This document shows positions 53,192-62,631 of a stretch of 64,000 bases of DNA, piece by piece. How positions within the stretch are numbered: position 1 is the stretch's first letter; the number at the start of each line of letters is the position of its first letter. Under the pieces are notes generated by a model. It searched no databases. It was not told the DNA's origin and worked only from the letters and a program-made list of their open reading frames with translations. This stretch comes from CAZOVB01 sp964583095 (GTDB lineage Bacteria > Planctomycetota > Phycisphaerae > SM23-33), in assembly GCA_964583095.1 (NCBI GenBank), contig CAZOVB010000007.1:1-64000 (forward strand), in the 5' to 3' direction. The position numbers and the translations under genes were made by a program.

Positions 53192-53737
53192 TCAGTGCTT
53201 CGCGCGGCGAATGGCGTCGCGCACCAGGTCGATCAGGTCCCTGGGCCTGGGCACGTGGTGCCACGCGCCGGCATCGAGGGCCTGGCCCTGGATTTCAAAG
53301 AGCACTGTGGCGGTGTGAAGAAAACGCTGAGGCCGTGTGACGCTAAGCTGCGCCTGCGAGATGCCCGCCAGGGGGCATTCGAATATCTCCATTCGCAGGA
53401 TCCCCCGCATCCGAAGAATTCTCTTGTTGGTCAAAATGTAGATGCGACGCATCCACTGGAAACTCGCCAAATACAGTCTTATCAGCATCAGGACCAGACA
53501 TCCGGGAACGAGGTAGCGCAGACGCCCGGGGATCTCAAGGCCAAAGCCCCGGACCGCAACAATCAACCCCAAGGCCACCAGCGACGCTGCCACCAGGACC
53601 GGAAGGGATTCCAGGAAGACAAACCAAACGCTTGGCCGCGTCATAAGAATGACGGTCTCGCCCTCGTTCAGGACGCCCTGGGGCATCTGAGCGGTGAGAT
53701 CTTCAGCGGCGGCAAGTTCGGGGCTTTCCTGGCTCAT
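53192..53737 (-). CDS. Membrane protein with bacterial PH-like domain
   Basis: 181 residues. Two membrane segments in the middle (FVFLESLPVLVAASLVALGL at about 40-60 and RLRYLVPGCLVLMLIRLYLA) are followed by RRIYILTNKRILRMRGILRM, the YILTNKRI pattern of the bPH2/DUF304 domain. Role unknown; such proteins are usually small membrane-associated factors. Start ATG 53737 overlaps the hpt stop by four bases, so it is coupled to hpt. It converges with mnmE ten bases away. Confidence 0.8.
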   Translation of the reverse strand: MSQESPELAAAEDLTAQMPQGVLNEGETVILMTRPSVWFVFLESLPVLVAASLVALGLIVAVRGFGLEIPGRLRYLVPGCLVLMLIRLYLASFQWMRRIYILTNKRILRMRGILRMEIFECPLAGISQAQLSVTRPQRFLHTATVLFEIQGQALDAGAWHHVPRPRDLIDLVRDAIRRAKH

Positions 53738-54312
53738 GAGCTGCCCTTGAGTATTTCGGGGTTCAAAACGCAAATCTCCGAGAGATTCCTGTACAGATGA
53801 TCATAGTCAAGACCATAGCCTACAACGAATTCATCGGGCACCTGGAAACCGACAAAGTCCACGTGGATCGGCAGCGGCTGGCCCGGACGGTTTTTCTGGA
53901 GCAGCACGCAGGTGCGAAGGCTCCCCGGGCCCTGGCGCCGTACGTTTCCGGCAATGGCTTCCAGCGTTTGTCCGGTATCCAGTATGTCATCCATCAGCAG
54001 CACGTGACGGTTCTCCAGGTCCGACAGGGAGGGCATTACAATCCGGGGACCCTGGCTCTGCGTCGCGTCGCCGGGATACGAGGAAACGCTCATCACATCC
54101 AGCCGCATTCGCAGGGGCAACTCCCGCATCAGATCGGCCAGGAACATCACCGAACCGGTCAGGATCGCCAGCAAGGTAAGTTCCTTTCCGGCGTACATCT
54201 CGGCGATCTGCCCGGCCAGTTCCGCAACCCGCGCAGCAATCTGCTCCCGGGTAATCAGGATCCGGTCGATTCCCTCGTAACGTTCTTCATCCGACAGGCT
54301 CTCTGCGTGCAT
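53734..54312 (-). CDS. hpt: Hypoxanthine phosphoribosyltransferase
   Basis: 192-residue purine salvage enzyme, hypoxanthine or guanine plus PRPP to IMP or GMP. The PRPP-binding loop VLLMDDILDTGQTL is at about residues 105-118. The N-terminal ILITREQIAARVAELAGQIA, LLAILTGSVMFLADLM, and C-terminal FVGFQVPDEFVVGYGLDYDH are typical. Start ATG 54312 is chosen; the upstream in-frame extension to 54639 is antisense to the leader of the next gene and not conserved. Confidence 0.94.
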   Translation of the reverse strand: MHAESLSDEERYEGIDRILITREQIAARVAELAGQIAEMYAGKELTLLAILTGSVMFLADLMRELPLRMRLDVMSVSSYPGDATQSQGPRIVMPSLSDLENRHVLLMDDILDTGQTLEAIAGNVRRQGPGSLRTCVLLQKNRPGQPLPIHVDFVGFQVPDEFVVGYGLDYDHLYRNLSEICVLNPEILKGSS

Positions 54313-54456
54313 CGGTTCCAATCCTGCCAAAGCGTTGGAGAGAATCCTATCGGCCCGAAAGTGACCTCGAAAGCAAATTCCTCTCCCGACGATACGTTGT
54401 GATCCCCGCACCTGTCGGCTAGCATGGCAGGCAGCCATGGGAAGGAGCTTTTTCGA

Positions 54457-56301
54457 ATGACAAGACGCGCGATGCTGTTTCTTGTGCTTTCTGCAGCCTT
54501 GGCACAGGCCCAGCCGGCCTCGGAGTCCCACAGCGTCCTGGAGAGGATCCCTTCTTCCGCCCTGGCTTGCGGGGTGATTCCCGACCTGCAAAGAAGCACA
54601 GGCCAGGCCGACGACCTGTTCCAGGAGTTCAACAGTCACTGGCTGCTGGGGCCGGTCCTGCCCGATTCGACCCTGCCTTTGCTGGGCAAGCTTCTGGCCG
54701 ATGCCGACATGCAGGCTAATCTGTCAACAGACCGCGGAGCTGCCCTTGTCCTGGTGCCCCCCGACAGCGTCGGCTTCGACATCAACCACATGCTCGCCTG
54801 GGAACTGGCCCCCCTGACCGGGATCAAACCTTCCCAGCCCTCCACCGCCCGATGGCCCCTGGTTGCCCTGCTGCCGGGAGGACAGGTGCGAGACCTTTGG
54901 CCCGGGGCTGGGCCCCGCCGCGAAGGACCCAACGAGGTCTTCACCTATGGCGGTCTGGAACTCCATGCCCGCAGGCTGGACGAACACTACCTGATGGTCA
55001 GCCCCACCCCCCGGGCCCTGGACGCACTGGAACATTCAGCCGGGAACCTTTCCCAGACGCTTGCCCCCGACCACCGTCGCCTGATGGAACAGTCGGCAGT
55101 GTCCCTGCATGTGAACATGCACGCCGTGGCCCCCCTGGCCGAGGAAGCCCTGGATACCGTCGACAGACTGATCTCCCAGGCAATGGGCACCGACCCGGGC
55201 TATTACGCCATGCAGGCGGTAATGATCCAGAAGGCCCTGCCCTTTCTGCGATATCGCCTGACCCACCAGGAAGCCTGGACGGTGGGGATTCAACTGCGTC
55301 GCCAAGGCGCGATCCTCCAGCAGCTCACCTCCTGGAAGCCCCAAAGCCCGACCGGCAAGAAGCTCCTGAACTACCAGACGCCCTCATCACCTCTGATGGA
55401 TCGTATCGCCGGAATGAACCGGGTTGTGAGCATGGGCAACCATGACCTGCCCTCCCATACCGAGTCCATGGGATCCCTGTTCAATATGTACTTCGAAGCG
55501 GTCCGCACCGCTTTGCTGATGGCCAGTGACGACAGCGGCCTGCGCGAGGAGACCCTCCTGGAAATCCGGAGACTGGCCTCGAGTCTCTATGGCCGGGTTC
55601 GCCAGTCCCAGATCGCCTTTGGCAGCCCCGACTCCCCCGAGGCCGTCTATACGCTGGCTGCGAGCCTGAAGGTCGACGACGCCGAGGCGTTCGGCCGGGA
55701 ACTGTCCCGGTTGGTGAGAGTCTTCGACGAGCTTGCAGGGCAACTCGTAGCCTCGGACAACAGGCCCGATCGGCGGGTCAGCTTCGTCTATCGCTCCACC
55801 GGAGAGATGATCGAGGGTAAGGAAGTCTTCGAGATCACCCCGCTTCACCCGAACCTGGAGAACCTCCAGCCCGAGTCCCGCAAGGCGTTGGAGGCGGCGC
55901 TTGGCGAACCCCGCATCGGGCTGTGGTTCCTGGCCCCGGACCGGCAGACGGTGCTGCTCTGGATGGGCGGTACGCTGGAGGCAGGCAGGAATCTCCTCCA
56001 GAACAACCCGGAGAGACCCGGAATCATGCAGGAGGCCGGCGTAGCCCGAGCCCTGGAGTTTCTTCCTGAGAAGCCGGCAGCTCTGACCCTGCTGGATTTC
56101 CGCGAAGGATTCAACTTGATCCACGCCAATCTCAAGAGGCACGATCCCAGCCACGAGGTGCCGGAGATCGGGATTACATGCACCGTCCCGGTAGCCGTCG
56201 CCTCCAAGGCGGAGGCAAATGCCACCGTCCGACACGTAGCCTTCATCCCGGCCCGCCTGCTGCGGGATTTCGCGATCCTGGCCCTGACGGGCAACCTGTA
56301 G
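54457..56301 (+). CDS. Exported protein of unknown function
   Basis: 614 residues. A Sec signal (AMLFLVLSAALAQAQ) shows export. The rest has no motif I can name. It resembles the style of DUF3352-like periplasmic proteins with repeated alpha/beta halves, for example VFTYGGLELHARRLDEHYLM, YTLAASLKVDDAEAFGRELS and GLWFLAPDRQTVLLWMGGTL. ATG 54457 is chosen because GGAG at 54444-54447 precedes it and it opens with the signal peptide; a start 11 codons upstream would disrupt the signal. Divergent from hpt. Confidence 0.75.
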   Translation: MTRRAMLFLVLSAALAQAQPASESHSVLERIPSSALACGVIPDLQRSTGQADDLFQEFNSHWLLGPVLPDSTLPLLGKLLADADMQANLSTDRGAALVLVPPDSVGFDINHMLAWELAPLTGIKPSQPSTARWPLVALLPGGQVRDLWPGAGPRREGPNEVFTYGGLELHARRLDEHYLMVSPTPRALDALEHSAGNLSQTLAPDHRRLMEQSAVSLHVNMHAVAPLAEEALDTVDRLISQAMGTDPGYYAMQAVMIQKALPFLRYRLTHQEAWTVGIQLRRQGAILQQLTSWKPQSPTGKKLLNYQTPSSPLMDRIAGMNRVVSMGNHDLPSHTESMGSLFNMYFEAVRTALLMASDDSGLREETLLEIRRLASSLYGRVRQSQIAFGSPDSPEAVYTLAASLKVDDAEAFGRELSRLVRVFDELAGQLVASDNRPDRRVSFVYRSTGEMIEGKEVFEITPLHPNLENLQPESRKALEAALGEPRIGLWFLAPDRQTVLLWMGGTLEAGRNLLQNNPERPGIMQEAGVARALEFLPEKPAALTLLDFREGFNLIHANLKRHDPSHEVPEIGITCTVPVAVASKAEANATVRHVAFIPARLLRDFAILALTGNL

Positions 56302-56344
56302 ATTGGAAGCCTGCTTTTTCTGCTGCCCCGGAAGAATCGAGGAA

Positions 56345-56869
56345 TCAGCCTCCCAGGCTGCTGCGGATCTGGGTTTGCAACTGCTTGAGGAAACCCTTGA
56401 GCAACTTGGGTGGAATCTGATCCAGCGAATCATCCTGGGCCTTGCCCTTGAGGAAATCATCCACGGCGTTAATGGCGGTGTACCCGGCGGGCTTGAGCTT
56501 GCGAAGCTGATTCTCGGCCCGGTCCAGGTTGGAATTGGCCATCGCTACGCAGTACCCGGTCACAAGCGGATAGTAGTCCTCCGGAACGACGTCGTTGCGT
56601 TTCTCCTCCTGTCCGCCTGCCCCTTCGGTCTGGTTGGCTTCTGAGAGCAAAATACGCTCTTGCTGTCGCAACTGCTCTTTCTCGCGGCGCAGTTGCTCCT
56701 CTTCCTGCTCGTCTATCGGCGCCAGCGGAATTTCGCCTTCCTCGATGGCCTCGGGATCCGGAACATAACTGGTCTCGCCGCAGTACGGGCACTTGCCCCG
56801 TCTGCCCGCGGCACTGTCGGGGGCTTTGACTTCCTTGCGGCAGTGTTCACAGGTAAAGGTAATGGTCAT
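56345..56869 (-). CDS. Zinc-ribbon protein with coiled coil
   Basis: 174 residues. An N-terminal zinc ribbon (CEHC at about residue 8, CPYC at about 27) with the connecting VKAPDSAAGRRGK is a pattern frequent in planctomycete proteins. An acidic stretch follows, then a Glu/Arg/Gln-rich coiled coil (EEEQLRREKEQLRQQERIL, about 56-75) and a helical C-terminus with DRAENQLRKLKPAGYTAINA. Function unknown. Begins four bases after the YjbQ-like stop, so probably in the same transcript. Confidence 0.78.
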   Translation of the reverse strand: MTITFTCEHCRKEVKAPDSAAGRRGKCPYCGETSYVPDPEAIEEGEIPLAPIDEQEEEQLRREKEQLRQQERILLSEANQTEGAGGQEEKRNDVVPEDYYPLVTGYCVAMANSNLDRAENQLRKLKPAGYTAINAVDDFLKGKAQDDSLDQIPPKLLKGFLKQLQTQIRSSLGG

Positions 56870-56873
56870 TCGC

Positions 56874-57287
56874 CTATTCTCCCATGGCCTTGATGATCAG
56901 TCGTTTGGGCCTCTGCCCGTCGAACTCGGCATAGTAAATTTCCTGCCACGGGCCCAGGTCCATCTGCCCGCCGGTAATCGGCACGATCACTTCGTGGTGA
57001 ATGAGGAGATTCTTGAGATGCGCATCGCCATTGGTCTCCCCCGTCTGATGGTGGCGGTAGTCCTGGCAGAAGGGAGCCAGCCCCTCGAGCCACTGGTCAA
57101 TATCCGCCAGCAGACCCGACTCGGCGTCGTTGATGAACACGCCGGCGGTAATATGCATGGCCGAGACAAGAACCATTCCCTCTGCGATGCCCGAGTCGCT
57201 CACGACCTTCTCCACCTGGGGGGTAATCCGAATATAGTCGCGCTTCTTCTCGGTGTTGAAGGTAAGATAGTCGGTCTTGAAGTTCAT
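56874..57287 (-). CDS. yjbQ: YjbQ / UPF0047 family (secondary thiamine-phosphate synthase-like)
   Basis: 137 residues of the YjbQ family, which in some members has weak thiamine-phosphate synthase activity. The motif HITAGVFINDAESGLLADI, then NGDAHLKNLLIHHEVIVPI and MDLGPWQEIYYAEFDGQRPK are family hallmarks (conserved His residues). AAGGAG lies five bases before the ATG. Upstream of the zinc-ribbon gene; divergent from the radical SAM gene by 82 bases. Confidence 0.92.
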   Translation of the reverse strand: MNFKTDYLTFNTEKKRDYIRITPQVEKVVSDSGIAEGMVLVSAMHITAGVFINDAESGLLADIDQWLEGLAPFCQDYRHHQTGETNGDAHLKNLLIHHEVIVPITGGQMDLGPWQEIYYAEFDGQRPKRLIIKAMGE

Positions 57288-57369
57288 GCCGGCTCCTTGC
57301 TTGCTTACTTTACAGCAATATCATACCAGCTTCTGCCCGAACCCGAAACTCCCAGATACAAGACCTGCC

Positions 57370-59178
57370 ATGAAGTCCATCGCAGAGAGGATCAGAAACG
57401 AACTGCTGCCCCGCCTGACCCAGCCGGGCCAATATGTCGGACTGGAGATCAATGCCCGAAGGAAAGATCCGTCCCAGGCCGACGTAACTCTGGCCCTGGC
57501 CTTCCCCGACGCCTACAACCTGGGTATCAGCCATCTGGGCTCGCAGATTCTCTATCAGCTTGTCAACGACCTGGATTTCGCCGCCTGCGACCGGGTGTAT
57601 TGCCCGGCCCCGGATGCCCAGCAAGAGATGCGCAGCCTCGATATTCCCCTGTTCGGCTGGGAGTCCCGCTGTCCCGTTGGACAGTTCGACCTGCTGGGCT
57701 TCGCCCTGCCCTACGAACTGTGTGTCACCAATGTCCTGGAGATGCTGGATCTTTCCGGGATCGACATCCACAGCGAGAATCGGACCCAACCTGATCCGAT
57801 CGTCATCGGGGGAGACGCCCTGGCCGATTCGCCGGAACCTTTGGCCCCGTTCATCGATGTCTTCCTGCCCGGCGAAGGGGAAGAACCTCTCGAAGCCCTT
57901 TGCCGGCGAGTCCTGGAGCACAAGAAGCAGGGCTTGACCGACCGGAAAAGTCGCCTGGAAGACATCGCCCGAAACGTCCCCTCGGCCTATGTGCCCAGCC
58001 TGTATCAGCCGCGATACGACTCGACCGGTGCTTACCGGGGCCTCGAAGCCGAAATCCCGGATCTGCCCCCGCAGGTCCCCCGTGCGTGCGTCTCGGATCT
58101 TTCCATCCGGCCTCCCTTGCGGGCGCCCCTGGTCCCGCTGACCGAGGCCGTTCATGACCGCGTGGTCGTCGAGGTGATGCGGGGCTGCCCCAATGGCTGC
58201 CGGTTCTGCCAGGCCGGGGCTACCCGCCTGCCGGTCCGCCCACGCAGGGTAGACTCCATCGTCTCGGGCATCCTCGAAGCCCTGGATGCCACCGGGCATC
58301 GAGAGGTCTCCCTGCTGAGTCTGTCCACGGGAGACTACCCGCAGCTTCGCCCCCTGCTGGAGCGACTGGTTGAGGAACTGACCCCAAGACAAGTCTCGGT
58401 TTCCCTGCCCTCCCTGCGGGTGGACCGCCAACTGGCCCAGCTTCCCGCACTGACCCACCTGGTCCGACGCACCGGGATGACCATCGCAGCCGAGGCCGGC
58501 TCCGAAACCCTCCGAAGGGCTATCGCCAAGAATATCACCGAGCCGGACATGATCGAGGCCGTCAAGGCTGGCTACCGCGCCGGGCAAAACGCCATCAAGG
58601 TCTACTTCCTGGCCGGGCTGCCCGGTGAGACCCAGCAGGATATCGACGAAATCTTCGAGCTCTGTATGCGGCTCAGCCAGGCCCGAAAGGACGTCGACGG
58701 CAAAAAGGGCGCCATCAACGCAAGCGTTTCCTGGCTGGTTCCCAAGCCCCATACGCCCATGCAGTGGGCCCCGATGGCCCGAGAGGAGTACTTCTGGTCG
58801 GTCCGCGATCGGCTCATAGAACTGGCCCGAAAGACGCCGGTGAATTTCAAATTCCACTTCATCGAACGCAGCATCCTCGAGGCCGTCATCTGCCGCGGCG
58901 ACCGGCGCGTGGCCAAAGCGATCGAGCAGGCCTGGCGAAAAGGCTGCACCTTCGACGCCTGGACGGAACACTTCAACCCGGAGACATGGCAGCAGGCTTT
59001 CGAAGAAGCCGGCGTAGATCCCGACGCTTTCGCGCACGAAGCCCTGGACCTCGATGTCCCCCTGCCCTGGGACCACATCCGCTGCTACCGCGACAAGGCC
59101 TATCTGAGGACACAGTACAAGAAAATGATGCAGATCACCGCCGAGGATCGCCCGTCCCCGGAGCAGGCGGATCGTTAG
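57370..59178 (+). CDS. B12-dependent-type radical SAM protein (TIGR03960-like)
   Basis: 602 residues. The N-terminal half (about 1-260) matches the domain seen in TIGR03960 proteins: LTQPGQYVGLEINARRKDPS, LAFPDAYNLGISHLGSQILY and DPIVIGGDALADSPEPLAPF. The SAM cluster CPNGCRFCQAG (CX3CX2C) is near residue 278, then TGHREVSLLSLSTGDYPQLR, AAEAGSETLRRAIAKNI and GLPGETQQDIDEIFELCMRL. The protein ends soon after the barrel; I see no C-terminal DUF2344 domain, which is often fused or adjacent. Substrate unknown. Its TAG shares bases with the TAA of the convergent pyrK-like gene. Confidence 0.9.
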   Translation: MKSIAERIRNELLPRLTQPGQYVGLEINARRKDPSQADVTLALAFPDAYNLGISHLGSQILYQLVNDLDFAACDRVYCPAPDAQQEMRSLDIPLFGWESRCPVGQFDLLGFALPYELCVTNVLEMLDLSGIDIHSENRTQPDPIVIGGDALADSPEPLAPFIDVFLPGEGEEPLEALCRRVLEHKKQGLTDRKSRLEDIARNVPSAYVPSLYQPRYDSTGAYRGLEAEIPDLPPQVPRACVSDLSIRPPLRAPLVPLTEAVHDRVVVEVMRGCPNGCRFCQAGATRLPVRPRRVDSIVSGILEALDATGHREVSLLSLSTGDYPQLRPLLERLVEELTPRQVSVSLPSLRVDRQLAQLPALTHLVRRTGMTIAAEAGSETLRRAIAKNITEPDMIEAVKAGYRAGQNAIKVYFLAGLPGETQQDIDEIFELCMRLSQARKDVDGKKGAINASVSWLVPKPHTPMQWAPMAREEYFWSVRDRLIELARKTPVNFKFHFIERSILEAVICRGDRRVAKAIEQAWRKGCTFDAWTEHFNPETWQQAFEEAGVDPDAFAHEALDLDVPLPWDHIRCYRDKAYLRTQYKKMMQITAEDRPSPEQADR

Positions 59179-60134
59179 CTCCAGATGATTTTTTCCGCAT
59201 CGAAGACCGGCCCGTCGGTGCAGCAGAGCTTGTAGGCCCAGCCTCGCTCATTTTCGGCGCGCGTCTTGCAGATGCACGATTGACAGGTCCCCATCCCGCA
59301 GCCCATCGAACGCTCCATGGAAACCTGGCACGCAATGGACCGGGCGGTGCAGATATTCGCCACAGCCTTCATCATCGGCTCGGGGCCGCAGGTGTAAACG
59401 ACCAGTTCAGACGGGTCGAACGGGATCTTGTCCAGCCAATCCTTCATCGCGTCGGTCACGAATCCCTTGCGGCCCAGGCTGCCGTCATCGGTGGCCAGGA
59501 CGTCCCGTGTCTGGTAGGGGGCGAAGGGTTCCAACAGGGGCGCCGGCTGCCCCGGCGGCCTGGTCTCAGCGCCGGGAAGCAGATTCATCGGCAGCAGATC
59601 GCGGCTCTGGGCGCCCAGGAAGACCGTAATCTCCCGCCCGGCCTCATGCAACGCCTCGGCCAGGTAGATCATCGGGGGGATTCCCACCCCCCCGCCGACC
59701 AGGGCAGCCTGGGGCCTGCGGGAATCGATGCCAAAGCTGTTTCCCAGGGGCCCGAGGATGCTGAGCCTGTCGCCTGCTTTCAAACGGCTTAGCCAGTCGG
59801 TCCCCCTGCCCACGACGCGGTAGATGATGTCCAGTTCCACGCCTTCGGGGCCGTCGCGTCGCCCGGCCAGGCTGAAGGGTCTTCGCAACAGGGGTTGATC
59901 TTCAGCCAGTTCACTCTGGGTAAGTTTTGGCGGCTGGGTCTGCGACCAGGCGACCTCGCGGGCCCCTTCGGGTTGGGACAAGTCGCGACATTGCAATTGT
60001 ACAAACTGGCCGGGCTTGGAAGCGGGAAAGCGTTCCAGTTGAAGGATCAGCAGAAAATGCTCCCGACAGAGCATGGCGTGCCGGAGCGTCCGGGCCTCGA
60101 AGACGCCTCGATTCCGACCGGGTTGCACCTGCAT
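59175..60134 (-). CDS. pyrK: Dihydroorotate dehydrogenase electron-transfer subunit (PyrK-like)
   Basis: 319 residues. FAD domain (KPGQFVQLQC, RRPFSLAG), NAD domain (AALVGGGVGIPPMIYLAEAL, then VVYTCGPEPMMKAVANIC), and a C-terminal 2Fe-2S site CGMGTCQSC plus a later CC in KLCCTDGPVFDAEKI. This layout is that of PyrK, which passes electrons from PyrD to NAD. The protein is longer than usual PyrK (about 260) because of an insertion between the FAD motifs at about 60-80. pyrD is not in the window, so the pairing is unproven. TGGAG upstream of the ATG. Confidence 0.88.
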   Translation of the reverse strand: MQVQPGRNRGVFEARTLRHAMLCREHFLLILQLERFPASKPGQFVQLQCRDLSQPEGAREVAWSQTQPPKLTQSELAEDQPLLRRPFSLAGRRDGPEGVELDIIYRVVGRGTDWLSRLKAGDRLSILGPLGNSFGIDSRRPQAALVGGGVGIPPMIYLAEALHEAGREITVFLGAQSRDLLPMNLLPGAETRPPGQPAPLLEPFAPYQTRDVLATDDGSLGRKGFVTDAMKDWLDKIPFDPSELVVYTCGPEPMMKAVANICTARSIACQVSMERSMGCGMGTCQSCICKTRAENERGWAYKLCCTDGPVFDAEKIIWS

Positions 60135-60301
60135 GGAAGACTCCAGAAAAGAATAAAAAGCTTCGGTACCGCCAGGGCTCCCTACCTGATCGCATCCAAA
60201 GACAGCCGGAAAGATCCGGTGGGCTGTCCCGGCCAGGCCGGGCGGCAGCGTTGACAGCTTATCCGCTCGATCCTACCATCGCCACCTAAAGGAGAAAACG
60301 C

Positions 60302-61708
60302 ATGAGCGATGAAAACCCCTCACCGGCCGGCAAATCATGGCAGGCAAGACTCCAAGGCCAGGCCGACCAGGTCACCGCACGCTTTGTTGCGAGTCTGGAC
60401 GTGGATACCGCCCTCTGGCGATACGACATCTCCGGGTCGCTGGCCCATGGGCAGATGCTGGCCAAGGTCGGGCTGCTCAGCGAGGAAGAATTCGATCAGC
60501 TCAAGGCCGGACTGTCGGCCGTAGCTGAAAAGATCCAGGCCGGCCAACTGGATATGCCCATCGAGCTGGAAGACATCCACATGGTGATCGAAAAGGCCCT
60601 GACCGATGAAATCGGCGAGGTGGGCAGGAAACTCCACACCGGCCGAAGCCGAAACGATCAGGTAGCCACCGACCTGCGCCTCTGGGCGCGCGACGCAGCC
60701 GACCATCTCCTTGCCGGCCTGGCCGATCTTCAACGCGCCCTGGTGGACCTGGCCCGGCGCGAGGGCGACGTGGTCATGCCCGCTTATACCCACCTCCAGC
60801 GCGCCCAACCGATCCTGGCCGGCCACGCGATGCTCGCCTATGTGGAAATGCTTCATCGCGACGCCGAGCGACTCCTGGACGCCCGGAAGCGGATCAATGT
60901 CTGCCCGCTGGGCTCCGGCGCGGTGGCCGGTACGTCCCTGCCCCTGGATCGCAACCTGACCGCCGCCCTGCTGGGCTTCGATGCCGTGGCCCGAAACAGC
61001 ATCGACGCAACCAGTGATCGGGACTTCCTGTCGGAGCTGGCCTTTGCCTGCGCGCAGCTCGCCACCCACCTGTCCCGCTGGGCGGAGGACTGGATCATCC
61101 AGGCCAGCACCGAGTTCGGCTTCCTCCAGCTCGATGACGCCTACTGCACCTCCAGTTCGATGATGCCCCAGAAAAAGAATCCCGACACCCTGGAACTGAT
61201 CCGCGGCAAGAGCGCCACCGCCATCGCCCAGTGCGTGGGCCTGCTGACGCTGCTCAAGGGCCTGCCCCTTGCCTACAATCGCGACCTCCAGGACGACAAG
61301 CGTTTCGCCTTTGCCGCCTTTGACGCGGTCTACCGGTCTTTGCAGGTGGGCAAAGGAATCGTCGAGACCACCCATCTCCGCAAGGAACGCATCGAGGAAG
61401 ACCTCGACGAGGGATACCTCGACGCGACCGCCCTGGCCGAATACCTCGTGGGCAAGGGCGAAGCCTTCAGAAGGGCCCACCACATCGTCGGCAGCCTCGT
61501 CGCCCGGGCCGAAAAGGACAACAAACCCCTGGGCGAACTGGATCTGAAAGTTCTTCAGGAAGCTTCGCCGAGAATCCAGGAAGATGTCTACGATTTCCTG
61601 GGAGCCGCCAACGTCGTCGGAAGATATCAGCCCGAGGGCTCCGGTGGACGGCAGCAACTCGACAAGCAGATCGCCTTCTGGACCCAGGCCCTGGAGGATC
61701 GCCCTTGA
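60302..61708 (+). CDS. argH: Argininosuccinate lyase
   Basis: 468-residue last enzyme of arginine synthesis, splitting argininosuccinate into arginine and fumarate. The KLHTGRSRNDQVATDLRLWA block, AYTHLQRAQPILAGHAML, and the signature loop SSSMMPQKKNPDTLELIRG are all present. Strong ribosome binding site AAAGGAG seven bases before ATG 60302. The other arg genes are not in the window. Its stop overlaps the TTG start of thiL (TTGA). Confidence 0.96.
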   Translation: MSDENPSPAGKSWQARLQGQADQVTARFVASLDVDTALWRYDISGSLAHGQMLAKVGLLSEEEFDQLKAGLSAVAEKIQAGQLDMPIELEDIHMVIEKALTDEIGEVGRKLHTGRSRNDQVATDLRLWARDAADHLLAGLADLQRALVDLARREGDVVMPAYTHLQRAQPILAGHAMLAYVEMLHRDAERLLDARKRINVCPLGSGAVAGTSLPLDRNLTAALLGFDAVARNSIDATSDRDFLSELAFACAQLATHLSRWAEDWIIQASTEFGFLQLDDAYCTSSSMMPQKKNPDTLELIRGKSATAIAQCVGLLTLLKGLPLAYNRDLQDDKRFAFAAFDAVYRSLQVGKGIVETTHLRKERIEEDLDEGYLDATALAEYLVGKGEAFRRAHHIVGSLVARAEKDNKPLGELDLKVLQEASPRIQEDVYDFLGAANVVGRYQPEGSGGRQQLDKQIAFWTQALEDRP

Positions 61709-62631
61709 AGGAGCGCGCCCTGATCGACTGGATCCGCTCGCAGGAGCAATGGGACCGCCAGGACATCCTGGTCGGGCCCGGCGATGACTGCGCGGTCCTG
61801 GCCGGTTCGGATAAGTCCCTGGTCGTCACGGTCGATCAACTCATGGACGGCGTGCACTTCGATTCGGGCAAACACGCGCCCCGGCTGATCGGACGAAAAG
61901 CCCTGGCCCGGAATCTCTCGGACATCGCAGCCATGGCCGCAAAGCCCCTCTGGGCTGTCGGGACCCTGGCCATGCCCCGGACGATGCGGAACGAAGACGT
62001 CCGGGAGATCCACCGAGGACGAAAAGAACTCAGCGACCGGTTCAACTGCCCTGTCGTCGGTGGGGACGTGGGAAGCTGGGACGGCCCGCTGCTGATTACC
62101 CTGACGATCTTCGGACAGGTCACCGCACGAGGAGCGGTGTTGCGAAGTGGGGCCAGGCCCGGAGATTCCCTCTGCGTGACGGGCTGCCTGGGCGGGGCCT
62201 GGCGGGATGAGAAACATCTGACCTTCACGCCGCGCGTGGCCGAGGCACTGGCCCTGCACGAAGAGTACGAACTCACGGCCATGATCGACCTCTCCGACGG
62301 GCTCAGCACGGACCTTTCGCACATCTGCAAGGCCTCGGGCTGCGGAGCCCAAATCCACTGCGACCTGCTTCCCCTTCGTCTTGCCGCCGGCGGGAAAGTC
62401 GATCCTCTCCAGGCCGCCCTGAACGACGGAGAGGACTACGAGCTTCTCTTCGCCCTTGCCCCCGAGTCCGCCGACAAGCTTCTGTCTACCCAGCCGCTGG
62501 AGGTCCCCATCACACGCATCGGTTCCTGCACGGAAGAAGATGAACAGATCCTTCTGGTCGGTCCCGATGGACGCAAAGTCCCGCTGGACTCGAGAGGCTG
62601 GGAACATCAAACCACGGACGAACAGGAATGA
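61705..62631 (+). CDS. thiL: Thiamine-monophosphate kinase, TTG start
   Basis: 308 residues. ATP-dependent phosphorylation of thiamine phosphate to the active diphosphate. PurM-like pattern: GPGDDCAVLAG, VTVDQLMDGVHFDSG, LARNLSDIAAMAAKPLWA, and AMIDLSDGLSTDLSHIC. It starts with TTG 61705, sharing bases with the argH TGA; GGAGG at 61693-61697 sits seven bases upstream. No in-frame ATG occurs before MDGVHF (residue 47), which is too late. Part of the argH-thiL-tsaE cluster. Confidence 0.93.
   Translation: MKERALIDWIRSQEQWDRQDILVGPGDDCAVLAGSDKSLVVTVDQLMDGVHFDSGKHAPRLIGRKALARNLSDIAAMAAKPLWAVGTLAMPRTMRNEDVREIHRGRKELSDRFNCPVVGGDVGSWDGPLLITLTIFGQVTARGAVLRSGARPGDSLCVTGCLGGAWRDEKHLTFTPRVAEALALHEEYELTAMIDLSDGLSTDLSHICKASGCGAQIHCDLLPLRLAAGGKVDPLQAALNDGEDYELLFALAPESADKLLSTQPLEVPITRIGSCTEEDEQILLVGPDGRKVPLDSRGWEHQTTDEQE

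Noticed and set aside
57310..59076. 588-codon minus-strand frame opposite the radical SAM gene
   Set aside because: The + frame has the CX3CX2C cluster motif and barrel motifs; the minus frame is a GC-driven shadow.
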